64,000 bases of DNA from Vreelandella zhanjiangensis DSM 21076 (GCF_000377665.1 NZ_KB898649.1:248001-312000); one strand, 5' to 3'. Positions 29,437-39,127 are shown, numbered from the stretch's first letter. Made by a program: numbers and translations. The notes: generated from the sequence alone by a model not told the origin.

Positions 29437-29910
29437 ATGAACGATGCCCGACCGCCTCGCCAGGCGCAGCGTACCCTACCCGCTCAAAAGCGCATTGCAT
29501 TGATTGCCCATGACGGTAAAAAAGGGGAGCTTTTGGAGTGGGCCGCACGCTGGCAGGATACGCTGCGTCAGCATCAGCTGATGGGTACGGGCACTACGGC
29601 TGCACGCTTAACCGATCAATTAGGCCTAACGGTTGAAGGATTGATGAGCGGGCCACTCGGCGGCGACCAGCAGATTGGGGCGCGCATCGCCGAGCAGAGG
29701 CTCGACGTGCTGGTGTTCTTCTGGGACCCGTTCGCCCCGCAGCCTCACGACCCCGATGTCAAAGCGCTGTTGCGCCTTGCAGCACTATGGAACGTACCGG
29801 TGGCCTGCAACGCCGCGAGCGCCGATTTTATGCTCTCTTCGCCCTATTTAAGCGAAAGCTACGATATGTCGATACCCGACGCCAACGCTTGGGCCAGTGC
29901 CCGCGCTTAA
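29437..29910 (+). CDS. mgsA: methylglyoxal synthase
   Basis: It converts dihydroxyacetone phosphate to methylglyoxal and phosphate, an overflow bypass of lower glycolysis. The 157-residue protein shows IALIAHDGKKGELLEW, the phosphate-binding GTGTT, SGPLGGDQQIGARIAE (catalytic Asp) and FFWDPFAPQPHDPDVKALLR, all diagnostic. It is in one operon with pyk, probably under the same HexR-like site. Confidence 0.94.
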   Translation: MNDARPPRQAQRTLPAQKRIALIAHDGKKGELLEWAARWQDTLRQHQLMGTGTTAARLTDQLGLTVEGLMSGPLGGDQQIGARIAEQRLDVLVFFWDPFAPQPHDPDVKALLRLAALWNVPVACNAASADFMLSSPYLSESYDMSIPDANAWASARA

Positions 29911-29931
29911 CGTTTCTTGCTTCAGCGGGCT

Positions 29932-30912
29932 TTAAGCCCGCTTGAAAAGATGCCGTTTGACGACCTGCTGCCCAACGTTACGACCGCCTTGGGCAGCCTC
30001 TAAAGCGCTATTCAGCGTTAACGCCGCAATGCGGTCATAATCCTGAAGCACCGAATTGACCGGCTCGGGCAAAAAATCCAGCAGGCGATGATCGCCAAAG
30101 GTGGCCAGCCGGATATGTTTGGAAAGCCCACCGCGCTCTAAAAACGCATCGAAGACGCCTTCCATCAAGGTATACGAAGCCGTTACCAGCGCATCCACAC
30201 CCTCGGGTTGATTAAGCACCTGCTGCGCAAGCACCATTGCCTCACTGCGCTCGTAATGCTCTGCGCTCAAACACACGGCCTCAATGCCTTGCTCTTTTAA
30301 GGCGGCCTTAAAACCGGCCCGGCGTTCACGGCTAATCGAAAGCCCCGGCATGGCATCCAGCCAGGCTACCCGCCGAGTATTTTCGTTAAGCACCGAGCGG
30401 GTTAACTTTTCGGCGGCGTCATAATCATCGCTGACCACACTGACAAAATGCTGGCGATCAAGCCCCCGATCCACGCCTACCACAGCCCAGCCGTCGTTGG
30501 CTAAATCCACGTAAAAAGGGTCGTCATCGGCCAGACAGCTGGCGGTAATCAGCACCTCGCAGCGCTGGGCACGCAGGGCCAGCGCCAGGGCGCGCTCGCT
30601 TTGTGCGCAGTCATCAGAGCTTACAATCAGCAGCCGATAACCCTGCTCGCGCGCGCCACGCTCTAGCCGTTTGGCCAGGCGGGCGTAGCTGATATTTTCC
30701 AGATCAGGAACAATCAACCCCAACAAGCGACTCGCCCCACGGCGCAGCGCCGCTGCCTGGGGGTCGATCTGGTATTGGTGCTGACGGACAACGGCCATCA
30801 CCTTTTCAATCGTGGCCGCACTGATACGACGCTGTTCCGCCTGCCCGTTGATGACATAGCTGGCCGTGGTGCGCGAAACGCCGGCAAGCCGGGCGATATC
30901 GGCTAATGTCAT
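29932..30912 (-). CDS. fruR: LacI-family fructose regulator (FruR/Cra-like)
   Basis: The 326-residue protein starts MTLADIARLAGVSRTTASYV, the LacI-family helix-turn-helix and hinge, then a periplasmic-binding-protein-like effector domain (LLGLIVPDLENISYARLA onward). The ATG at 30912 follows AAGGAG. A longer frame upstream has no ribosome site. It is divergent from fruB, with a textbook Cra palindrome between them, so it most likely represses fruBKA and is relieved by fructose-1-phosphate. Whether it also acts globally cannot be told. Confidence 0.9.
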   Translation of the reverse strand: MTLADIARLAGVSRTTASYVINGQAEQRRISAATIEKVMAVVRQHQYQIDPQAAALRRGASRLLGLIVPDLENISYARLAKRLERGAREQGYRLLIVSSDDCAQSERALALALRAQRCEVLITASCLADDDPFYVDLANDGWAVVGVDRGLDRQHFVSVVSDDYDAAEKLTRSVLNENTRRVAWLDAMPGLSISRERRAGFKAALKEQGIEAVCLSAEHYERSEAMVLAQQVLNQPEGVDALVTASYTLMEGVFDAFLERGGLSKHIRLATFGDHRLLDFLPEPVNSVLQDYDRIAALTLNSALEAAQGGRNVGQQVVKRHLFKRA

Positions 30913-30999
30913 GTTTTTTCTCCTTATAAGCCTGCGAAGTGTAACAGCGCCTTGACTACACCCCCACCAAAGTCTAAAAACACACCCCTTGTACCTTTT

Positions 31000-31015
31000 G
31001 CTGAATCGTTTCAGC
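31000..31015. promoter_or_regulatory. FruR/Cra operator between fruR and fruB
   Basis: GCTGAATCGTTTCAGC contains TGAATCGTTTCA (31002-31013), an exact fit to the Cra consensus TGAAWCGNTTCA, and is nearly palindromic. It lies between the divergent fruR and fruB genes. Confidence 0.85.
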
Positions 31016-31122
31016 ATACCATCATAAACCACAGGCATCGTTCAATCCGAAAACTCGATGCGCCAACGCACGCTTGCGTCGCGGTCGAGTCGCTACCGGA
31101 CTCGTCTTTACAGGAGAAATGC

Positions 31123-34020
31123 ATGCTTACACTCGGCCCTAATGACATCTTGCTGAATCGCCATGCCGATAGCTGGCAAGCGGCACTGGATGAGGCCGCC
31201 CGGGTGCTGACCGACGCGGGACTGGTTGGCTCAGCCTACCGTGACGGCCTGCATGCCCGTGAAGCGCAGTCGTCTACTTACTTGGGTAATGCGATTGCCA
31301 TTCCCCACGGCACGCCGGAAAGCCGTCAGCACGTTAAGCGTACCGGCGTTCGGGTGCTGCAGTTTCCTGAAGGTATAAAATGGCACGATGGGCATCGGGT
31401 GTATGTGCTGGTAACCATTGCGGCACAAAATGACGAACATCTGGATATCTTGCGCGCCCTGACCCATGTGCTGGACCGTGACGGCGTTGCTGAAGAGCTT
31501 GCCGCTGCCAGCTCCGCCGAGGACGTCGCCCGCCTGCTGTCTAAATCAGTGCCTGCGCCCAAGCTGGATAGCGACACCCTGTGCCTACAGTTTCCGGCAC
31601 AAAGCGTCCAGGAACTGGCCCTGGCAGCCGCCGCCCGTTTGCGCCAAAGCGGCTGTGTGGATAACTGTTTTATTGCCGATATCGCCGCGAAACCACCGAT
31701 TTGGCTGGGTGAAGGTTTCTGGCTTGCCAGCAGCGCCAGCGGCGTGCAAAACCCTGCGCTAGGCGTGGCAACCCCGGTTGAAACGAACCTGGAAGAAAAC
31801 AGCCATGCTGTGCACGGGCTGTTTTGTCTGGCCGCGCAGGGCAACGCCCACCGCCCCTTGCTGGAGCAACTCCAGGCCGTACTTGAAAACGCTGATAGCA
31901 GGGCGCTGCTGAAGGCCGATGCATCCCAAGTGCTGGCCCTGCTAGCGGGTGAAACGGCCAATACGCATACCCAGCGGGTGCGTGTTTTAAATCCTCACGG
32001 GCTGCATGCCCGCCCAGCCAAACAGTTGGTGCAAACGGCTCGTGCACAGACGGTGGCGATTAACGTCCGCCTGGAGGAAGGCAGCCCTGCGAGCGTTTCG
32101 GCGGCAAGCCTGACCAAAGTGATTGGCCTGGGCGCACGCCGCGGTCAGTGGCTGGTACTGTCAGCCGAAGGCGCCGACGCCCAGCAGGCGCTGACCAACG
32201 TGGCGGAAGCCATCGAAGGCGGCCTGGGTGAAAAAGTAACGCCCTTTGACAGCGGCCGTGAGCGCCTGGCGCCCCGGCCCACCCGTCAGGAAGCCATCGT
32301 CGAGCCCTTGGCAGCCGATACGCCGCATACGGCGATTGCCGCGTCACCCGGGCTTGCGATTGCACCGGTATTTGTTATTCGTCCTCAGCACTTTGATTAC
32401 GCCGAGCAGGCCGACCACCCTGACCGCGAGTTGACCCGGCTGCATAATGCTATTCAGGAAGGCATTGCCCAGCTGGAAGCCCTGGTGCGTAACGCCGCTG
32501 GGGGCGAAGTCGCCGATATTTTATCCATGCACGAAGAGATGCTGGACGACCCCGAGCTTCACCGCGCCGCCGAAGACGCTATTCGCGAAGGCCGCTCGGC
32601 AGAAGCCGCCTGGTGGGATGCCATTGAAACCGCCGCCCACGCCCAGGAAATGCTCGCGGACCGCCTGCTTGCCGAGCGGGCCACTGACCTTCGCGATGTG
32701 GGTCGGCGGGTGCTGAGTATTCTGTGCGACGTTCAACTGCCCGAGCCGCCTGACCATCCCTACATTTTGGTAATGGACGATATCGGCCCCTCAGATGTTG
32801 CCCGCCTGGATACCTCGCGCGTGCGGGGTCTTTTAACCGAGCGCGGTGGCGCCACAGCCCACAGCGCTATTCTGGCCCGTGCGCTGGGCATACCGGCAGT
32901 GGTTGGCGCAGGCAAAGCGGTGATGGCACTAACCAACGCCAGCATGATGATTCTGGATGGCGAACGAGGCCGGGTTATCCCCTCACCTTCTGAGCAGCGT
33001 TTAAGCCGCGCCGAGCAGCACCTGCTTGATTTACAGGCGCGTGAAGCCGACGCCTGGGAGCGGCGTTTTGAAACTGCCCAGACCCGCGACGGCCACCTTA
33101 TTGAGGTTGCCGCTAACCTGGGCAACACCGCCCACGCGGAAGACGCTGTGGAGCGCGGTGCAGAAGGCGTTGGCCTGCTGCGTACCGAGTTCCTGTTTAT
33201 GGCCCACTCAAGCGCGCCGGACCTTGCCACGCAAACCGCCGAGTACCGCCAGGCTATCGATGCATTAAACGGCCGCCCGTTGGTGGCACGTACCCTGGAT
33301 GTCGGCGGCGACAAGCCGCTACCCTACTGGCCAGTGCCCCAGGAGGACAACCCGTTCCTGGGTCTGCGCGGTATTCGCCTGGCGTTGACCGAGCCCGACG
33401 TACTCGAAACCCAGCTGCGTGCCCTGCTGATGGCGGCAGCGCCGGTAGCGGGTTCTGAAGATGCACCGCGACGCTTGCGCATCATGCTGCCGATGGTCAA
33501 GGACATCGCTGAATTCCGCGCCGCTAAGGCAATATTTGATCGCCTGCTTGCCGAAATTCCCGCAGGCGAACGGGCAAGCGACGTGCAGCTGGGCGTGATG
33601 ATCGAGATTCCTTCCAGCGCCCTGCTCGCACCCACGCTTGCCGCCGAGGTGGACTTCTTCTCAGTTGGTACCAACGATCTCACCCAGTACACCCTGGCGA
33701 TCGATCGCGGCCACCCGGAGCTTTCCGCTCAGGCCGATGGGCTGCACCCGGCGGTGCTGCGCTTGATCCAGATGACCGTTGAAGCCGCCCACGCTCAAGG
33801 CAAATGGGTCGGCGTGTGTGGTGAACTGGCCTCTGATACCGCGGCTATCCCGGTTCTGGTCGGGCTTGGGGTGGATGAGCTTTCGGTTAGCGCCCGACAA
33901 ATTCCGCTGGTGAAAGCCCGCCTGCGCGAGTTTGACCTGGCCGATGCCCAGGCCTGCGCCCAGCTAGCGCTTAGCCAGGCCACCAGCATTGCCGTGCGCG
34001 ATGCGCTGGAGGCACGCTAA
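31123..34020 (+). CDS. fruB: fructose PTS multiphosphoryl transfer protein, EIIA-HPr-EI fusion
   Basis: The 965-residue cytosolic protein carries phosphate from phosphoenolpyruvate to FruA. Domain order: EIIA(Fru) at about 1-145 (AIAIPHGTPE, phospho-His62), a linker domain, HPr at about 285-370 (NPHGLHARPAKQLV, phospho-His295) and Enzyme I at about 395-960 (GGATAHSAILARALGIPAVV, phospho-His580, then RTEFLF and SVGTNDLTQYTLAIDR). The start at 31123 is set by AGGAG. A longer frame enters the operator region. Having its own EI and HPr, the system needs no separate ptsI or ptsH. Confidence 0.95.
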   Translation: MLTLGPNDILLNRHADSWQAALDEAARVLTDAGLVGSAYRDGLHAREAQSSTYLGNAIAIPHGTPESRQHVKRTGVRVLQFPEGIKWHDGHRVYVLVTIAAQNDEHLDILRALTHVLDRDGVAEELAAASSAEDVARLLSKSVPAPKLDSDTLCLQFPAQSVQELALAAAARLRQSGCVDNCFIADIAAKPPIWLGEGFWLASSASGVQNPALGVATPVETNLEENSHAVHGLFCLAAQGNAHRPLLEQLQAVLENADSRALLKADASQVLALLAGETANTHTQRVRVLNPHGLHARPAKQLVQTARAQTVAINVRLEEGSPASVSAASLTKVIGLGARRGQWLVLSAEGADAQQALTNVAEAIEGGLGEKVTPFDSGRERLAPRPTRQEAIVEPLAADTPHTAIAASPGLAIAPVFVIRPQHFDYAEQADHPDRELTRLHNAIQEGIAQLEALVRNAAGGEVADILSMHEEMLDDPELHRAAEDAIREGRSAEAAWWDAIETAAHAQEMLADRLLAERATDLRDVGRRVLSILCDVQLPEPPDHPYILVMDDIGPSDVARLDTSRVRGLLTERGGATAHSAILARALGIPAVVGAGKAVMALTNASMMILDGERGRVIPSPSEQRLSRAEQHLLDLQAREADAWERRFETAQTRDGHLIEVAANLGNTAHAEDAVERGAEGVGLLRTEFLFMAHSSAPDLATQTAEYRQAIDALNGRPLVARTLDVGGDKPLPYWPVPQEDNPFLGLRGIRLALTEPDVLETQLRALLMAAAPVAGSEDAPRRLRIMLPMVKDIAEFRAAKAIFDRLLAEIPAGERASDVQLGVMIEIPSSALLAPTLAAEVDFFSVGTNDLTQYTLAIDRGHPELSAQADGLHPAVLRLIQMTVEAAHAQGKWVGVCGELASDTAAIPVLVGLGVDELSVSARQIPLVKARLREFDLADAQACAQLALSQATSIAVRDALEAR

Positions 34021-34985
34021 TGGCGCGGGTAATGACCATCACGCTTAATCCGGCGCTGGATTTGGCATTTGATCTTGAAGAGCTAGCCCTGGGCGCGGTT
34101 AACCGCCCCAGGCATGCGCAGCTCGAAGCCGCGGGCAAAGGCGTTAACGTCGCGCGCGTGCTGGCTTCACTGGGCCATGACGTAGTGGTCAGCGGCTTTT
34201 TAGGCCGCGATAACGATGGCCCTTTCCAACTGGCGTTTAAGCACATGGGCGTGACGGATGCGTTTGTCCGCGTGCCGGGCGAAACCCGCATTAACGCCAA
34301 GCTGGCCGAAAAAAGTGGTCGAGTAACCGACATCAACGGCCCAGGCATTGGCGTAGACGCGGTTCAAATTACCGCCCTGCTGAGCACCATTGAACAGCAG
34401 TTAAACGAAGCCCCGGTTGACGCCATTCTGGTAGCCGGCAGCCTGCCGCCGGGATTAAGCCTCGCGGCGTTTAGTGAGTTTCTCACTCACCTGAAAGCCA
34501 CCGGCGTGCCGCTATGGGTCGATACCAGCGGTGAGGCTCTGCTGCGTGCTATTGAGGTAGGCCCCGAGGCCGTTAAACCCAACGAGGTTGAGCTTGCCGA
34601 ATGGGCCGGTGAAGCATTGGATAATCACGCCAAGCGGATAAACGCTACAAAGCACCTTCATCAAGCAGGCGTCGGCCAGGCGCTGCTTTCTGCCGGGGCT
34701 GAAGGGGTTATCTGGGTGAATGCGAGCGGTGCCTGGCAATCAACGCCGCCCCACGTTCAGGCGGCCAATACCGTGAGCGCAGGCGACACCTTTGTGGCTG
34801 GCATGCTGCATGGCCTGCTTAGCCAGCACAGTAGTGAAGAAACCTTACGGTTTGCCACAGCACTTTCTGCCGAATCGGTTCGCCATGTAGGCGTGGGTAA
34901 TGCCCATGCCGACGACTTTGCCTTACTTCTACAACGTACTCAGGTCCAGCGCCTGCACGCCTACAGCGCCGAGGGAACTTCATGA
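34020..34985 (+). CDS. fruK: 1-phosphofructokinase
   Basis: It phosphorylates fructose-1-phosphate to fructose-1,6-bisphosphate. The 321-residue PfkB-family enzyme has MTITLNPALDLAFD at the start, the first signature in AAGKGVNVARVLASLGHDV and the second in ANTVSAGDTFVAGML, with the catalytic Asp. The start overlaps the fruB stop (TAATG), and the stop overlaps the fruA start, giving a tightly coupled operon. Confidence 0.95.
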   Translation: MARVMTITLNPALDLAFDLEELALGAVNRPRHAQLEAAGKGVNVARVLASLGHDVVVSGFLGRDNDGPFQLAFKHMGVTDAFVRVPGETRINAKLAEKSGRVTDINGPGIGVDAVQITALLSTIEQQLNEAPVDAILVAGSLPPGLSLAAFSEFLTHLKATGVPLWVDTSGEALLRAIEVGPEAVKPNEVELAEWAGEALDNHAKRINATKHLHQAGVGQALLSAGAEGVIWVNASGAWQSTPPHVQAANTVSAGDTFVAGMLHGLLSQHSSEETLRFATALSAESVRHVGVGNAHADDFALLLQRTQVQRLHAYSAEGTS

Positions 34986-36721
34986 ATATCATCTTAATTA
35001 CCGCCTGCCCCAGCGGCATGGCCACAACCTTTTTGGCAGCTCGGCGCCTGGAACAGGCCGCCCAGCGCCAAGGTTGGAAAGTCCATGTAGAAATGCATGG
35101 TGAGCTGGCCCCGGTAGACACGGCTAACGCCGACCAAATTGCCCACGCTGATTTAATCGTGGTCGCGGCGGATCACGTACCGGCCCCCGAACGCTTTGCA
35201 GGTAAGCGTTTATACCAGGCGCCTATAGCCCAGGCACTGCCCAACCCGGAAACCTTTCTAGCCACCGCCAAGCGCGAGGCGCCGCTTTACACGCCGCCAG
35301 AAGTTGCTCCGGTTAGCGAAGCCATTACCACACCAGGTGAAAAGCGCATCGTGGCCGTCACTGCCTGCCCGACTGGCGTTGCCCACACCTTTATGGCGGC
35401 TGAAGCGCTGGCTGAAGCGGGCAAAGCCATGGGACATGCTATCCGTGTAGAAACTCAAGGCTCGGTGGGTGCTCAGGATAAACTCACCGATGACGAAATT
35501 GCCGCCGCTGACGTGGTGATTCTGGCCTGCGATATTGAAGTGGATCCTACCCGCTTTGCGGGCAAGCGCGTTTACCGTACGTCTACCGGCACGGCGCTGA
35601 AAAAATCCCAGGCAACGATTGAAAACGCCCTGGCCCAGGCCACGCTGGAAAGTGCAGGCGTATCTAATGCTTCCTCAACTGAAGGCAAAAGCCTGAAAGA
35701 GAAAGGCGTGTATAAGCACCTGCTTACCGGCGTGTCGTTCATGCTGCCCATGGTCGTCGCGGGTGGCCTGCTGATTGCACTGTCGTTCATGTTCGGTATC
35801 GAAGCCTTCGAGCAGGAAGGCACGCTGGCCGCGGCGCTTATGCAGATTGGTGGCGGTACCGCGTTCGCGCTGATGATCCCGGTGCTGGCGGGCTATATTG
35901 CCTACTCGATTGCCGACCGCCCCGGTATTGCACCGGGCATGATTGGCGGCATGCTGGCCGCCAATATTGGTTCGGGGTTTATCGGCGGTATTCTGGCAGG
36001 CTTTTTGGCCGGTTACGTCGCCCTGGCGATCACTCGTTATGTGAAACTGCCTTCAAGCGTTGAGTCGCTCAAGCCTATTTTGATTATCCCACTAGTCGCG
36101 AGCCTGGTGACCGGCCTGGTGATGATTTACGTAGTCGGCGAGCCGGTCGCGGCGTTATTGAACGCTTTAACCAGCTTCCTTGCATCGCTGGATTCAACCA
36201 ACGCCGTGCTGCTGGGTATTCTGCTGGGCGCCATGATGTGCTTTGACTTGGGCGGCCCGATCAACAAAGCGGCCTATACCTTTGGCGTGGGCCTGCTGGC
36301 ATCAGAAACCTACGGCCCGATGGCCGCGATTATGGCAGCGGGCATGGTACCGGCTATTGGAATGGGTATCGCAAGCTTTGTGGCGCGCTACAAATACTCC
36401 GTACCGGAGCGTGAAGCGGGCAAGGCATCATTTGTATTAGGCCTATGCTTTATCAGTGAAGGCGCCATTCCGTTTGCCGCCAAGGATCCGCTGCGGGTCA
36501 TTCCCTGCTGCATCGCGGGTGGAGCCATCACCGGTGCGCTTTCCATGCTGGTGGGTGCCAAACTGATGGCGCCTCATGGCGGTATCTTCGTGCTGCTGAT
36601 TCCCAACGCCATTACCCCCGCCCTGCTGTACCTGGGCGCGATTGTGGCGGGCTCGCTGGTGACCGGTTTAAGCTACGCGATGCTCAAACGTGGCGCGGCG
36701 CAGGTTGCGGTGGCAAGCTAA
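34982..36721 (+). CDS. fruA: fructose PTS transporter subunit EIIB'BC
   Basis: The 579-residue inner-membrane transporter takes up fructose with phosphorylation to fructose-1-phosphate. It has a first EIIB-like domain (TACPSGMATTFL, Cys9), a second (TACPTGVAHTFMAAEAL, Cys129, the phosphocysteine) and, from about residue 235, the multi-pass EIIC domain. Both EIIB copies keep the cysteine. The gene ends the fruBKA operon and is followed by a hairpin. Confidence 0.95.
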   Translation: MNIILITACPSGMATTFLAARRLEQAAQRQGWKVHVEMHGELAPVDTANADQIAHADLIVVAADHVPAPERFAGKRLYQAPIAQALPNPETFLATAKREAPLYTPPEVAPVSEAITTPGEKRIVAVTACPTGVAHTFMAAEALAEAGKAMGHAIRVETQGSVGAQDKLTDDEIAAADVVILACDIEVDPTRFAGKRVYRTSTGTALKKSQATIENALAQATLESAGVSNASSTEGKSLKEKGVYKHLLTGVSFMLPMVVAGGLLIALSFMFGIEAFEQEGTLAAALMQIGGGTAFALMIPVLAGYIAYSIADRPGIAPGMIGGMLAANIGSGFIGGILAGFLAGYVALAITRYVKLPSSVESLKPILIIPLVASLVTGLVMIYVVGEPVAALLNALTSFLASLDSTNAVLLGILLGAMMCFDLGGPINKAAYTFGVGLLASETYGPMAAIMAAGMVPAIGMGIASFVARYKYSVPEREAGKASFVLGLCFISEGAIPFAAKDPLRVIPCCIAGGAITGALSMLVGAKLMAPHGGIFVLLIPNAITPALLYLGAIVAGSLVTGLSYAMLKRGAAQVAVAS

Positions 36722-36736
36722 ACATCGTTTAGCCGT

Positions 36737-36763
36737 AGAAAGGCAGGATGTTCCTGCCTTTCT
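36737..36763 (+). terminator. terminator hairpin after fruA
   Basis: AGAAAGGCAGGA (36737-36748) pairs perfectly with TCCTGCCTTTCT (36752-36763) around a three-base loop. The T-rich stretch begins some bases later. Confidence 0.75.
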
Positions 36764-36846
36764 CAATATCTACTTATTTTTCCTACTTGTTTTATTACTT
36801 CCCAAACATGAATTATGGGCATCTATTTGCCCCATCGCGCTTTTTA

Positions 36847-36861
36847 TGTAGTATTTTTACA
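36847..36861. promoter_or_regulatory. HexR-like operator upstream of pgi
   Basis: TGTAGTATTTTTACA fits TGTA-N7-TACA exactly. It is 47 bases before the pgi start, in an AT-rich promoter region. Together with the edd, zwf and gap/pyk sites it suggests that pgi is in the same regulon. Confidence 0.7.
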
Positions 36862-36908
36862 CAAATAACATCACGGCCATTGGCTGATACACAACCACGG
36901 ACCGCCCT

Positions 36909-38570
36909 ATGTTCCAACTTACCCGCAGTGTCACTTGGCAGGCGCTTGAACGCCTGCGCGATAAAACCGCCAACGACCGTATTCGCGACTATTTTCGTCA
37001 AGACCCACAGCGCTTTGACAAAATGAGCCTGCGGGTAGGCGGCCTGTTTCTGGACTACTCCAAGCACCATATTTCAGAAGACGTGCTGGATAAGCTGATT
37101 GAACTGGCCAACCATTCCGCCCTGGTACAGCGCCGGGCACAGATGTTCTCCGGCGATATTATCAACGTCACCGAAAACCGCCCGGTACTGCATACCGCAC
37201 TGCGTAACCTAAGTGATGAACCGGTGTATGTGGATGGCGAAGACGTCATGCCGGAGATAACCCGCACCCGCGAGCAGATCAAGCAGTTCTCGGAAACGGT
37301 GCGCAGCGGTGAATGGAAAGGTTACAGCGGCAAAGCGATCAAGGACGTGGTCAATATCGGGATTGGCGGCTCGGACCTAGGCCCCAATATGGCCGTGCGC
37401 GCGCTGCTTAAATATCGCCACCCGGAGATGCATTTCCACTTTGTCTCCAACGTGGACGGCACGCATATCCAGAAGGTGCTTTCGCGCCTGGACCCGGCCA
37501 CCACACTGTTTATCGTCTCGACCAAGACGTTTTCCACCCAGGAAACGCTGCTCAATGCCAAAACGGCACGGCGCTGGTTTCTGGAGAACGCCGGTGAGGA
37601 TGCCGATGTAGGCGCCCACTTCGTGGCGGCTTCCACCAACCGCAAAGCGGCGATGGAATTCGGTATTCGCGAAGAGAACGTGTTCGAGTTCTGGGCCTGG
37701 GTGGGCGGTCGCTACTCCATGTGGTCGTCCATCGGCCTGCCGATTGCACTCTCTATCGGCTTTGACGGCTTTATCGAGCTATTGGAAGGCGCCCACGAGA
37801 TGGACCGCCACTTTATCGAGGCGCCCTTCTCCCAGAACATGCCAGTACTTATGGCACTGATCGGCATCTGGTACATCAACTTTATTGGTGCAGAAACCCA
37901 GGCCATCGTGCCTTACGACCAGGCGCTGAACCAGCTGCCCTCCTTCCTGCAACAGCTGGATATGGAATCCAACGGCAAGTCAGTGGATATTTTCGGCCAC
38001 CCGGTCAATTACAAGACTGGCCCGATTGTGTGGGGGCAAACTGGCTCCAACGGCCAGCACGCTTTCTTCCAGCTGCTGCACCAGGGCACCCGCTACGTGC
38101 CCATCGACTTTATCGCCTCGCTCAAACCCGAGCCCGGCGTGGAAGACCACCACTTCGCGCTACTGACCAATATGCTCGCCCAGGCCAACGCCTTTATGGA
38201 AGGCAGCCAGGGCAATAGCAATGAACTCAGTCAGCACGACCCCTACAGCTGCCCCGGCAACCGCCCTTCCAGCACGCTGCTACTGGACGAACTCACCCCC
38301 CGAAACCTCGGCGCGCTTATTGCGCTGTATGAGCACAAGGTATTCGTACAGGGCGTGATCTGGAACATCAACTCGTTCGATCAATGGGGCGTACAGCTCG
38401 GCAAACGCATCGCCGGTGAAATCAGCGAGCGCATTGATACCAATGCGGCGGATTTTGATGCTTCTACGCAGGGGTTATTGGAGTTGGTGCGGGCGCATTT
38501 TCCGGGTGGCGACACGGTAAAGAGTGGTCAGTGCAAAAGCGCTAAGAAACCGGCCAAGAAAGGAGGGTAA
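36909..38570 (+). CDS. pgi: glucose-6-phosphate isomerase
   Basis: It interconverts fructose-6-phosphate and glucose-6-phosphate, letting fructose carbon enter the Entner-Doudoroff route. The 553-residue protein shows VVNIGIGGSDLGPNMAVRAL, FWAWVGGRYSMWSSIGLPIA and SFDQWGVQLGKRIA, matching the family signatures. The C-terminus is Lys-rich. The ribosome site is weak (ACGGA). A terminator lies just after the gene. Confidence 0.95.
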   Translation: MFQLTRSVTWQALERLRDKTANDRIRDYFRQDPQRFDKMSLRVGGLFLDYSKHHISEDVLDKLIELANHSALVQRRAQMFSGDIINVTENRPVLHTALRNLSDEPVYVDGEDVMPEITRTREQIKQFSETVRSGEWKGYSGKAIKDVVNIGIGGSDLGPNMAVRALLKYRHPEMHFHFVSNVDGTHIQKVLSRLDPATTLFIVSTKTFSTQETLLNAKTARRWFLENAGEDADVGAHFVAASTNRKAAMEFGIREENVFEFWAWVGGRYSMWSSIGLPIALSIGFDGFIELLEGAHEMDRHFIEAPFSQNMPVLMALIGIWYINFIGAETQAIVPYDQALNQLPSFLQQLDMESNGKSVDIFGHPVNYKTGPIVWGQTGSNGQHAFFQLLHQGTRYVPIDFIASLKPEPGVEDHHFALLTNMLAQANAFMEGSQGNSNELSQHDPYSCPGNRPSSTLLLDELTPRNLGALIALYEHKVFVQGVIWNINSFDQWGVQLGKRIAGEISERIDTNAADFDASTQGLLELVRAHFPGGDTVKSGQCKSAKKPAKKGG

Positions 38571-38600
38571 GCTGAGCTGACATCGCTGGGTCCACTACTG

Positions 38601-38630
38601 AAACGCCTTGACTAATCTCAGGGCGTTTTT
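38601..38630 (+). terminator. rho-independent terminator after pgi
   Basis: AACGCCTTGA (38602-38611) pairs with TCAGGGCGTT (38618-38627), with one G-T pair, followed by a run of T. It marks the left side of the accessory block. Confidence 0.85.
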
Positions 38631-38761
38631 ATCAAGCAGTATCATTGGCCTGAGCCAACTGCAGCGTTAATCCAGCCTCAGGGCATCGAACTCTTGTATT
38701 CTTTTCAGTATCTTCACGTAGAACCAGTTGCACACCGCGACGGATACTTGTTCATAAATAT

Positions 38762-39037
38762 TCACCAACTGAATAATGCAGATATAATACTGAATATGCC
38801 CTCTAAAACGGCCATTACCCCCTCGAAAAGAGCTTCGAAAAGCCCCACTAGCATCTCGAAAATACCATCGCCATGCATTACAACTGGCGTAGCAACGGCT
38901 GAAAGCGCGATACCGCAAACCACCAGACCCAATAAATTAAACCCTGCGAAAAGCATATATATCACGGCACTCAGTAAAGACAGGCTACCCACGCTATTCA
39001 GCACGGTCATTTTTCTCGATTTATCCGGTTTGGCCAT
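38762..39037 (-). CDS. small hypothetical membrane protein
   Basis: The 91-residue protein begins with a basic MAKPDKSRK segment. It then shows hydrophobic stretches at about 13-30 and 35-50 and a C-terminal Leu/Phe/Glu-rich amphipathic region (LVGLFEALFEGVMAVLEGIF). A GAGG box five bases before the ATG supports translation. I do not recognise the family. It lies between the pgi terminator and the cassette array, without an attC site of its own, so it is probably resident rather than cassette-borne. Confidence 0.6.
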   Translation of the reverse strand: MAKPDKSRKMTVLNSVGSLSLLSAVIYMLFAGFNLLGLVVCGIALSAVATPVVMHGDGIFEMLVGLFEALFEGVMAVLEGIFSIISALFSW

Positions 39038-39087
39038 ACGAACCTCGCTTTATTAAAAAATAACTTAACTTAGCGCCTCCCTTTAGA

Positions 39088-39127
39088 TGAAGCAATATTG
39101 TCTTGCACACAACAATCTGGCGCTTCA
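39088..39127. repeat. imperfect hairpin below the GNAT gene
   Basis: TGAAGC and GCTTCA form the outer stem and ATTGT with ACAAT the inner stem. It lies just after the GNAT stop codon on the minus strand. It lacks the GTTRRRY/RYYYAAC boxes of an attC site. It could be a weak terminator or the remains of a lost attC. Confidence 0.35.

Noticed and set aside
30952..31122. N-terminal extension of FruB from an upstream ATG
   Set aside because: It has no ribosome site, runs through the Cra operator and has no similarity to the EIIA domain. The ATG at 31123 has AGGAG.
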